DNA of 64,000 bases from Coniella vitis (Eukaryota > Ascomycota > Sordariomycetes > Diaporthales > Schizoparmaceae), in NCBI GenBank assembly GCA_011317545.1, contig WUJK01000004.1, positions 310,001-374,000 of the forward strand, read 5' to 3'. Of the stretch, positions 55,128 through 64,000 are shown piece by piece. Within the stretch, counting starts at the first letter, position 1. Each line of letters opens with the position of its first letter. The position numbers and the translations under genes are program-made. Under the pieces are notes generated by a model. That model saw only the letters and a list, made by a program, of their open reading frames with translations, searched no databases and was not told the origin of the DNA.

Positions 55128-57482
55128 GCGTTGCGGGATCTGTCTGTTTATGATTGCTGATGGCACGGCTCGCCTTTCAGCTTTTGAAGGCTTCTCTTCC
55201 TCGTGGATAAATAGGTATTGACTGTCACTCAAATGTGCTGTAGGAATGGATTGACCGAGCTGGGACGAGTCGCTTTGAGAATCGCCGTTCGTTTCCATTT
55301 GAGGTCGGCCATGGTATTCAAAGGGTTTGGTCCTGGTCAGAGTCACGGGTCTGAACTGCTGAATATCGCGTGTTCAAAAAATGAGGAGAATAGTACGGCC
55401 CAGACTCTTGTGACGGCGTTTGAGAAAGTCAAACCGATTCAATCTACTCAAGGTCTCTTTCAGCCACGCCTAGCACAGCGTATGCATCTTGAAGGAGCAT
55501 CGTAAACAAGTTCTATATTGGTTGAGAGTTGCTGTTATCGCTTTGTTAGCCTGAATAGCAGAGGAGGGATGCCAAAGGCGGACCTGGGGCTCTGACCGCC
55601 ATACTGGAAAGATCGAACCAGAGAATATGTTTGTGCAACACACAACCCAAATGCGGGATTCTCACGTGCTCTGATGACACGATAAAGGCTTTCAGACTCC
55701 TTCGAGATTGCCAGCCGACACCAATGATTTCCAGGCCTAACCTTTCAAATTGGACAACTGCCATAGGCAAGAATACTACAATACAATGGACAATGCTGTT
55801 ATCGCTGTATGGCTTCCAGGACCCCTGTGCTTCTTGACCTCTGTACAGCTCTGCAAGTATGTTTGCCATGGGGCAAGTTTGAAGTCTGCAGTTTGCCATG
55901 GCTGAAAGCAGCATGTACTATGTCAAACATTTTCTGGAGGTTCAGACTTTGAAAGGAACTGGCAGTGAGATCATCAGTACCTTGACCTGCCTCCTTCCTC
56001 AATTGTGCCTGTCTGTCCGGGTGCCTGCCAGAGCTGTATTGAGCTTCCTGCTGCCACCAGATAGGGAAGGCATTAAGCAAAGCTACCTCTACTTCTTCTC
56101 TTCCTCTCTCTCCTTCTTTGTCCACAGTACCAACAATGCCAATTATCACCCACTGACCAGGGCCCACAAAGTTGCCAGGTTGGAGCCAAAATTACCACCA
56201 GCTCTTCTCTGCCAGCAATCTTTCCTCTTTACCTGGCACCCGTCGAGATTCCTCCTTCAAATATTTCCTTCTTCTTTTCCTTCACCATCACCACTACGAC
56301 CACTGTTTGCAGACAGCCGCACAGATCAGACCTTCTCAGGTTTTGAGATGAAGCTGTCGTTTGTTTCCCTTACCATTCTGTCTTTTCTTTTCAAGCAATC
56401 TTTCCTTTGTGCCTCTCTCTGTGCTGGCTCTCCCTGACGCGCCGCACTACCACATTGCCACAAAGCACCTCATTTCAGAGACCATTACGGCCACCCACAG
56501 GAAACCTCTCCAAGTCTATCTCGTGAGTGATCTTGGTTTTGTGCTGTCTGCTCTATTTCAACTGACTGAATTATGCTAACCTGGATCCTCTACAGATACC
56601 TGTTTTTCTTCGTCGTATTGTTTCACCTACCGAGTCACAGCTGGCTTTGCAATCGACGCTCCCAAATCGAAGATCGCAGACACCGGCGCCCATAAGCAAA
56701 GCAAACTGCATCAGCTCTGCTGGTCTGGTTCTCAAGTTCAAACGAGTTTCAAAGGTCAGAAGCCCCGTAGTTACTGTACAGCACAGGGAAAATACTGACC
56801 TTTGGACATACAGATCTCCAACCTTCATCTGTGACCAGAGCACCCACCTTTTACAGCTTTGCCTTGATGTAAGTTCAATTCTCGTCGGCTGTCCTCACAA
56901 ATACGCACCAATTGTCTTTTGCTGGCGTTGTTTCAAACAGATATTGGCATACAATATCAAGCATACACAGACTTGCTGGCTCTCTTGGTCAAGCAAAATG
57001 GGCTGTATTGCCTTGTGTGATGAGTGTTCTGGAGCCAACGTCGGCGGCGCCTTTTGACGCGTCCCTTCTTGTTGAGCGTCTCCAGCTGTATGAGCTTTGC
57101 GCCTATACTCTATGCCCTTTTGCTCTTATTCCTGTCAATTTTCTCTGCACTCATTATTGTTCCACCATAAATGGTATCCCTCAATGGTGGGCATTTGAAT
57201 GTATCATCACGACACTCATTTTCAAATGGTTTCCCTAATATTCTTCCTTGCCTGCTTCCAGGCATTCTCTTCTACCTCCTCTTCAATTAATTTGGGGAAT
57301 CGGGCATGGGGTCCCCGTATAGGATCCGGTGCTAACCGTGAGTGCGGTTCTTGCAAGCCAGTACCGTTCTGACGGTCGCCCGTGCGGCCGTCTCCCAATT
57401 TGCACGACCTCCGAAGCTTGCCTTTTGCCTTGAGAAAGGGATTTACTGACATGTATTCATGAACATAGCAGAAATACGAATA
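55128..57482. other. Intergenic with a possible spliced transcript
   Basis: No protein family is recognised in these 2.3 kb. The stretch 56340-57060 contains several strong splice signals (separate entry). Around 55830-55900 TTTGCCATGG occurs twice in short succession. The 400 bp before 57483 may include untranslated or upstream exons of the helicase gene. Confidence 0.4.
56440..57057 (+). other. Possible spliced transcript or small gene
   Basis: Consecutive splice-like signals occur: donor GTGAGT at 56523, branch GCTAAC and acceptor CTACAG ending 56595; an exon 56596-56754 that is fully open for 53 codons (IPVFLRRIVSPTESQLALQS...); donor GTCAGA 56755, branch CTGAC, acceptor ATACAG ending 56813; exon 56814-56868; donor GTAAGT 56869; acceptor AAACAG ending 56940. 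In the frame entering from VLALPDAPHYHIATKHLISE the protein would stop soon after the second junction. No start codon or domain is certain. It could equally be upstream exons of the helicase gene or a noncoding RNA. Confidence 0.3.
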
Positions 57483-60400
57483 ATGGTCGACTACGACGGA
57501 GCCGCCGCCATCATCGAAAGCCACCTTCGTGGCGGTGATGGCGCCACCCCCGGTGATGGCTGGCAGCAGCTGCCAGAAGTCATCACCGCGAGGGAGCTCC
57601 TCGATGCCGGCCTCACCACCGACCGGTTGCCCTGGTTCTCGAAGGGCCAGAGCTGGAAGACGAAGGAGGAGTATCTCGAGGCTCTCTACCTCATCCTCAG
57701 ATTTGAGGGATCAGAGGGCCTCCGATACTCCATCAAGTGCTTCAAACAGGATGCCAACATGAAGGACGACGACGACACGTGCATATACACCAAGGTCAGT
57801 ACCAATCCTCCACACTACGTTGATCTATGCCACTAATCGATTGCATTGTCAGGTTCGAGTCGAAGGATACCTGTTCACCAAGATGGGCCCCGCTGCACGA
57901 ATCTCCTTCTCAACTCAGCGCGCCAACGCGCGCATCAAGTGGAACCAGTCTAAGCGCCTTCAGGCTGGCAAGGTGGTCGCGCTCTCCCGCGACGGCTTCG
58001 TGAAAGACTGCCGGGTCGCCGTCATTGCCCAGCGGCCTATCGAAGGCGGCCTGGACCAGAACCCCCCAACGGTTGATATCTTTTGGGCGAGTGCTGGGAT
58101 AGCCGTCATTGATCCGGAGGAGGAGTTTGTCATGGTCGAGTCCCGGAGTGGGTATTTCGAGGCGGCCAGACACGCCCTGAAGGGCTTACAGCGTGCTGTC
58201 CAAGAAACGTACGTATAGTTTTCTCCGTTGAAACTTTGATCAATTCTCCCTAGTTCAAATCACTAATTCGAGAACGCAGCTCCGCTCTCGACAAGTATGT
58301 TGTTCTGGGTGAAAAAGGCGATTTTAGTTGCCCGGACATCAGCGCCATCGACTTCAGCTCCCTCGTGCACCATCTTACATCAGACCAGGTCGCCAAAGCC
58401 AGAGGCGACGTGACCCTTCAGCAACAGATGTTTCGGGAAAATGAACGGCGTTTTCAGAAGTGCTCGGTTGACTCGCCTAACATACTCAAGGACATGAAGC
58501 CGTTCACGACCCTTGACGAGTCCCAGCTTGAGGCCCTTCAGCGCAGCATGTGCAAGGAGCTTGCAATTATCCAAGGCCCTCCAGGTACGGGTAAAACATT
58601 CACCTCTGTTCAGTCGCTCAAAGTCATGCTCTGTAATCGGAAGGCTGGCGACCCTCCCATCGTCGTAGCGGCCCAGACCAATCATGCCCTCGACCAGCTC
58701 CTGATCTATTGCCGCGCTGCTGGTGCCAAAATCATGCGCATTGGCGGCCGCACCGAGAACGATGAGATTGCAGAGCGTACAATCTATGAGCTTCGTAAGG
58801 CGGCACCCAATCTGCCTAGGGGTGATTACATTGCTAGTGAGAAGAAGCGCAATAAGCTTGTCGACAACTTTGTCGTCTTAGCTCACCGTGTCTTTGGCGG
58901 CGATGGGCTGCTGGACTTGCAGAGTCTCCTGGACACTGGCGCCATCACACAAGAACAGCACGACTCCATGGCCGATGACGGCTGGGAGGACGATGGCACA
59001 ACATGCACACTGGATGACTGGCTGGGCTCTGAAAAGATCGAGGTTGTGCATGAATTCATGGACGACGTGCTTGACTACCTCGAGTTGGAGGCCGCCGACG
59101 AGAGCATCGAGCTGGACGAGAACCTTGATGATGACCAGAAGGTTGATGATGACGACGACCGAATTTATGGAAGATTTGTCCGTCTCAGAAGCGGATTTAC
59201 CGGCAAGAAGCCCTACATTGTCAAGTGGAGGAGCAAGTGCGAGGATCTTCTGGCTCAGACAACCAACTTGTGGAAGATCCCTCAAGGCTATCGAGGCGGC
59301 GTCTACTCGCTCCTACAGGCCCGTGTTCGCAAGTCAGCCAAGTCGGAGTTTCGACAGATCCTTCAAGAGGCCGCAGACCAAGCTCTGGATCACAAAGCAG
59401 CTAGGTGGCTCAGAGATCTTTCCCTTGTTGCCCATCACGAAATTGAAATTGTAGGATGCACGACAACTGGTTTGTCCAAATACCGTGGCTACATTGCCGC
59501 AATGCAACCACACATCCTCATGATCGAGGAGGCAGCAGAAACACGCGAGGCAAATATTGCAGCAGCCTTGTTTCCGACCCTTCGGCAGCTGGTACTTGTA
59601 GGTGACCATCAGCAGCTGCCCCCTTCCTGTGACGTGGCTCGTCTATCGCAGCACCCATTCAATTTGAACGTGTCAATGTTCGAGCGACTTGTCGAGCGCC
59701 TCCCATACACCATGCTGGACCGTCAGCGACGCATGGCTCCAGAGCTTTCTTTCCTTGTCCAAAAGTTCTATCCGACACTGAAGAACCATTATATGGTCGC
59801 GGATGTCACAAAGCGCCCACTGATTCCTGGCCTTGGTCAACGCCGCTCTTGGTTCTTTACTCATGAGTGGCCAGAGGACACAGACGCCGACAACAGCAAG
59901 TACAACCAACAAGAGGTTGAGATGGTGGTCGCTTTTGTGCGGTACCTTCTGCACAACCATGTCAATGCCTCCGAAATCACCATCCTGACCTACTACAAGG
60001 GTCAGAAGAGGAAGCTCATCAAACGACTTCATCAAAAGGACATTCCTGCCGACAACTACTTCAATGTTGCCACCGTGGACTCGTACCAGGGTGAGGAGAA
60101 TGAAATCGTCATCTTGTCCCTTGTACGCAGCCCACAGCCTGGCCACTTCTACAACGTTGGATTCTTAGACAGCCGCAATCGTGCAACTGTTGCCATTAGC
60201 CGAGCTCGTCGTGGCTTCTTCATGTTTGGCAACAAGCGCAACCTCTTGGAGTCTACGCAGGAATCGTTCAACACTTGGGCCCACGTGTGGAACGGCTTCT
60301 CTGAGCAACAGCGTGTTGCAATGAACAAGGGAATACCTTTGATCTGCCAGAACCACGGCAACGAAATCTGGATCAAGGATGCTGAAGATCTCGTCGAGAA

Positions 60401-61214
60401 CGCTGGTGGTTGTTGGGTCAAGTGTGGTGGCAAACTTGCTTGTGGCCATGATTGCGCCTTGCGCTGTCACAAGTAAGCATAAATCCCGATGCTGACTTCC
60501 GAGACACTGACTAACATGGAGAAACTACACAGCGTCCCACATGAAAAACTTCCATGCCTGCAGCCCTGCTCGAAGATTCTCTCCTGTGGCCACAAATGCA
60601 TCGGATCGTGTAGCGACTCCTGCCAGTGTGCGCAGAGTTGCTCCCGACACCAGCGGATTGGAATGACACACCAAATGGCCACACTGCAGGTTTCGAATTC
60701 CAAGCAGCCACCCCCCAAGGTGGGTGCCAGCGCTCCAAGAAAATGGCAGGAAATGTCGCGCAATGTCAAAGCTCACGATGCTGCCATCCGTGAGCGTCGG
60801 GCAACGCGCGTGAAGAAATTTGCAGAAGAGCAAGGCCAACAAGAAAGAACGGTGCGAAAAGCCTCTCAGACCATCCAAGAAACCTTTGTGCCTGTGACGA
60901 GCGTAGACGGACGCCGAATCATGGGTCGATCGGAACACGTCGAGACTAGGCTCGAGTGGCAAGAAACCTCCGTCTCGTTGGCAAGTGAAGGCGAAGGCGC
61001 ATCCGCTCAAGTGCCTGAAGATCCCGAACTTCTCATCTCGTTTGACGATAGCGAGGAAGAGGTTACCGAATCATTGAGCGAGTCCAGCGAAGATGAGATT
61101 GATGCCTTTACCCCGTTCCGCGTCAAGGAGCCCAAGATTGAGCCCGAAGATCGTCCTCAGTCTCCGCAAGCTGCTATTGATGCTGACCAAGACGAAGACC
61201 TGATTCAATTCTAA
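57483..61214 (+). CDS. SF1 helicase, Hrr1/SAD-3/ZNFX1 type
   Basis: Four exons, 57483-57794, 57853-58208, 58280-60472 and 60533-61214, encode 1,180 aa. UPF1-like superfamily 1 motifs: IIQGPPGTGKTF (about 320-331), MIEEAAE (motif II, about 636), LVGDHQQLPPS (about 662), VATVDSYQGEENEIVILSLV (about 820) and VAISRARR (about 860). The pre-helicase region has KTKEEYLEALYLILRFEGSE and CIYTK, spliced to VRVEGYL, as in fungal Hrr1/SAD-3 proteins. After the helicase come Cys/His clusters of NFX1 type (KCGGKLACGHDCALRCH, LSCGHKCIGSCSDSC), then an acidic tail. Hrr1 (fission yeast) and SAD-3 (Neurospora) act with RNA-dependent RNA polymerase in RNA silencing and meiotic silencing; that role is inferred by family. 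The N-terminus is uncertain: an ATG at 57459 adds 8 residues and upstream exons are possible. Confidence 0.9.
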
Positions 61215-62006
61215 GTTGTTCGAGGAGCCGACGGACAAATACATACACGTGTGCTGGTTTTATTGAAGCCTTAAGGGATTTCGGTTGATGGCAATCTGGC
61301 AAGGCTAGATTTGGTTGTTTATTTCACAGGTTACGACTGGCTCATGGTGGTTTCTGTCAGGTTTCGGAGTTTGTTCGAATTCAAAGTTGACGGTGGGATG
61401 GATGATGCAACCAGAGTCGTAGGACTAGCTCGATAGTGGACAGGCAATTCGTAGCACAGTTCATTGCAAGATAATTAAAGTTACAATTGCTGCGACGTTG
61501 ATTCCACATGTTCCCATTCGAAGTTACACTTCTTTTGGCTCCGCTTCATTCACAAAGCTTGTTCAGTAAACGCACAAGTCGGGTGTGGTGTCAGTACGAG
61601 AGGTAATCACTGGTAGAGACAAGATATCACAACTTCACAAGGTCTGAACCGAATGCGACGCACCAGCAATATGACCATATAATGAAATTAAATGAACAAA
61701 GAAATGAATAAGACGGAGGGTATACCCTAACTAAAAGAAACCGAGAAACGCCTCCTCCACTTTTTCTTTTTCAATGCAAGCCAAGTGAGTAGTCTGTATC
61801 CAGGTCCTTTTTTTAATATCCAAGAACGAGTCTCTTTCCTTCTTTCTGTCTTTCTGTCTTCCTTCTATTCACCTCTGAATTGTGTTCTGTGATTAACGCG
61901 GACAAGCAAGGTCCACTCTCTGGAGAGAACACCCAAACCAAAAGGTGCACTTGAATTGAGATGGGAGCTCGCTGTTTTCCCTGTGAACGTCCGCCCGCAT
62001 ACTCTC
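61215..62006. other. Convergent intergenic region
   Basis: 3' flanks of the helicase and SPT8 genes. A pyrimidine-rich stretch (about 61805-61870) is the only notable feature; no gene. Confidence 0.6.
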
Positions 62007-64000
62007 TCATTCATTCACACATCCAATCTCATAGCCAATCAACACCTCTGTCGAGTTTCCCTCCCACCCTCGCGTCCCCGCAGCGGTAATCATAAAACGC
62101 GCCGTCGGGTCAATATACAATTGACTAATGACGCCCGCTCGAGGAGGACCAGGGATGATCAAAAACGGCACGGACCCACCGCTGTGATGCTGACGCGACA
62201 AGGATGTGCTGGGCGCAGCTTGGAGATCGTATAATCGCAAGATATCATGCGAGGCACAGACGAGGTGGCGCCCATTTGGCATGTGGCGGACAGCGCTCAC
62301 GGCGCCGGATCCAGCGGGGAATTTGAGAGCGCGCTCGGGCTGCCAACCTGGATACCCACCGCGGGCATTGTGGATGTTGAACTCTTCCACGGTGCCGTTG
62401 CGGCGACCGGCGTAAATCATGTTGCCGTCCGGGGACCAGCATGCACCCATGCACCAGGGTGGAACACCGGGGCGGGTGCTGATGCGGGCGACAGGGCGCG
62501 GCATGCGGCGGTCCCAGATGCGGATTGTGCCGTCTATGGAGGCGGCGAGGAAGGTGCTGTCGGAGGTTTGAGTTGGATCGTTTTGTAGGGAGGGTGGGGG
62601 GTTGAAGACGAGGGATGGCGAGGTTGGTTCTTGCTGGGCTTGGTTGTCAGAGGAGGCAGCAGCACCCGTTGCAGTGGCTGCAGATGTTGATTGTGTATCT
62701 TCTGATGGAGGCAGTTCTTGAGCGGATGCAGCAGCAGCATTGGTGCCGTCTGATGTGGTTGGCCGGCCATTGATTTCTATTGCTGGTGATGATGGCTCGG
62801 GTTTGGCTTCTTGCATCTCGGTATCCTGCTGCGACTCAGGTTGTGTTGGGGCCTCAGGCTCGGCAGCCGGTGGATCTTCCATGGCTGTATCATCGAGCAC
62901 ATCACCAGGCGGCGCTTCAAGGGGTTCTAGCATGGCGTGTGAGAACTCGTTATCGTCGTCACCGCCGAATGCGTTGCCTCCACTGGTGCCCATCTGTCCC
63001 TCGCCAAACAAGGAGCCACCGGGGCTGCCAAAGAGGGATTCTTGATCTGACCCACCCCCGCCGTCGCCATCGGCCATTCCGTCTACCGCTGGCGCTGCGG
63101 CGGCACCATGGGCATCGACCGAGTCTTCCAGTCCGTTTCCATAGAGTCCATTAATCCTGCTGCTTCCCCTGAATGTGTCGCCCCATGCAGGCTCCTCGGC
63201 AGCCTCAGCCGATATAGGTGCGCCAGACTGCGGCCGCAGCTCAATGGCTGAGATCTGACCCCCACCGCCTTCAAATTTGGCCACGATACTGCCAGTGTTC
63301 AAGTCCCAGTCAAAGATCCTCTTGTCCCAACTGCCACTCAAGACGTTTGTTTCAGTCGGCATGAGCTGCAGGACACTGACCGCATTCGAATGACCCTCAT
63401 GGTCGCCAGCCTGTGCTGGTATGGTATGAATGACCTTGCCCTCGTCGTACCTGACGCTGTGTATGTTGATTCCACCACTTTCGAGGCCAGCCAGATTCCA
63501 CAGTGCCTCCTTCTGTACTGCCAGACTGTATACGGGGCTGAGCACCCTGTCTTCATCACTTGTTCCGCTGCGGCCTTTATCCGGAGGCGGTGGCTCGAAG
63601 TTTTCCCAGTAGCTCATGAGTATACCAGCCTTGACTACGCTATCGACAAAGGGGTGCCGCTGAGCAACCGTCAATAGCTGCTTGCCGTTGATTGTGCCAG
63701 GACCATCGTACTTGCGAACGTAGCCATCGCTGCCGCCGGTCATCCAGTACCGCAGATCCGGTGTGATGGCAATCGCATTGATGGAGGTCGCTTGCGGAGC
63801 AGCCATGGTCGGGACGATGTCGTAGAGTCGGGCAGTGAGGGCTTCCGGTCGCACGCGAGGACGTAAACGCGGAAGGGTGGGCGAGTGGAGGGCCGAGGAC
63901 GACCCAGGGGCATCGACGCGCGTGGTTGGATCGACGGCGTCATGGTCGCGTCCGTCCCCTGCTTCTCCTTGGCCCTCGCCTTCTGCCTCGCCGTCTCCCT
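62007..64000 (-). CDS. spt8: SAGA complex subunit Spt8 (WD40), 5' end missing
   Basis: An open frame on the minus strand runs from the right window edge to the stop at 62009-62007 without introns; the N-terminus lies beyond 64000. The visible start is acidic, then VRPEALTARLYDIVPTMAAP and SINAIAITPDLRYWMTGGSD lead into WD40 blades. A long low-complexity acidic/Gly/Ser/Pro insert (about 62570-63200 on +) separates the first blades (VLSGSWDKRIFDWDLNTGSI) from the last (FLAASIDGTIRIWDRRMPRP, YAGRRNGTVEEFNIHNARGG, MITAAGTRGWEGNSTEV). The block TVAQRHPFVDSVVKAGILMS followed by YWEN is characteristic of Spt8, the SAGA subunit that contacts TBP and regulates transcription initiation. The nuclear role is inferred from the family. 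Confidence 0.9.
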   Translation of the reverse strand, partial: GDGEAEGEGQGEAGDGRDHDAVDPTTRVDAPGSSSALHSPTLPRLRPRVRPEALTARLYDIVPTMAAPQATSINAIAITPDLRYWMTGGSDGYVRKYDGPGTINGKQLLTVAQRHPFVDSVVKAGILMSYWENFEPPPPDKGRSGTSDEDRVLSPVYSLAVQKEALWNLAGLESGGINIHSVRYDEGKVIHTIPAQAGDHEGHSNAVSVLQLMPTETNVLSGSWDKRIFDWDLNTGSIVAKFEGGGGQISAIELRPQSGAPISAEAAEEPAWGDTFRGSSRINGLYGNGLEDSVDAHGAAAAPAVDGMADGDGGGGSDQESLFGSPGGSLFGEGQMGTSGGNAFGGDDDNEFSHAMLEPLEAPPGDVLDDTAMEDPPAAEPEAPTQPESQQDTEMQEAKPEPSSPAIEINGRPTTSDGTNAAAASAQELPPSEDTQSTSAATATGAAASSDNQAQQEPTSPSLVFNPPPSLQNDPTQTSDSTFLAASIDGTIRIWDRRMPRPVARISTRPGVPPWCMGACWSPDGNMIYAGRRNGTVEEFNIHNARGGYPGWQPERALKFPAGSGAVSAVRHMPNGRHLVCASHDILRLYDLQAAPSTSLSRQHHSGGSVPFLIIPGPPRAGVISQLYIDPTARFMITAAGTRGWEGNSTEVLIGYEIGCVNE

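Noticed and set aside
1..64000. CRISPR arrays, rRNA genes, riboswitches, replication origins
   Set aside because: No regularly spaced short repeats, rRNA-like sequence or other recognisable signals were seen; the organism is eukaryotic.

Overview
The window reads as chromosomal DNA of a filamentous ascomycete (Pezizomycotina, probably a Sordariomycete). Protein genes carry short GT-AG introns of about 50-140 nt, often with CTAAC/CTGAC-like branch sites. The families are fungal: GH3 xylosidase, Clr5-domain proteins, an NRPS-like reductase, a UstYa/DUF3328 protein, the SAGA subunit Spt8 and an Hrr1/SAD-3-type helicase. A 15.8-kb block is AT-rich and saturated with C-to-T / G-to-A changes at CpA/TpG while CpG is kept, which is the signature of repeat-induced point mutation (RIP). 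All annotation here was done by reading the sequence; no database search was run.

Layout. 1-244 is the 3' end of a GH3 beta-xylosidase-like gene. 1762-17606 is a three-level nest of LTR elements. The outer layer is a miniature LTR element (TRIM-like) present as LTR-internal-LTR-internal-LTR (LTRs 130 bp, internal 217 bp). A Ty3/gypsy chromovirus (2275-17290) is inserted in its second internal region, and a second chromovirus of the same family (4943-12394, opposite orientation) is inserted in the first. Each layer has a perfect 5-bp target-site duplication (CTTTG, TTGCA, AATAA). Between chromodomain and 3' LTR both chromoviruses carry an antisense Cys-rich ORF. All coding capacity in the nest is destroyed.

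17.6-31.6 kb: a small conserved hydrophilic protein, two tail-to-tail FAD monooxygenases, a small hypothetical gene and a 1,282-aa Clr5-ankyrin protein. 31.9-44.8 kb: an A-T-R NRPS-like carboxylate reductase, a second Clr5-domain gene, a broken kinase-like pseudogene and a UstYa-like gene. The FAD monooxygenases, NRPS-like reductase and UstYa protein are enzyme types typical of secondary metabolism, but they are spread over 23 kb among unrelated genes, so a single cluster is not demonstrated.

46.3-64 kb is more housekeeping in character: a CorA-like membrane protein with a 9-nt microexon, two fungal-specific hypothetical genes with a shared 350-bp intergenic region, a compact RNase H1, an Hrr1/SAD-3/ZNFX1-type helicase (an RNA-silencing family) and the 5'-truncated SPT8 gene running off the right edge. 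No rRNA, convincing tRNA, CRISPR array or origin was seen.
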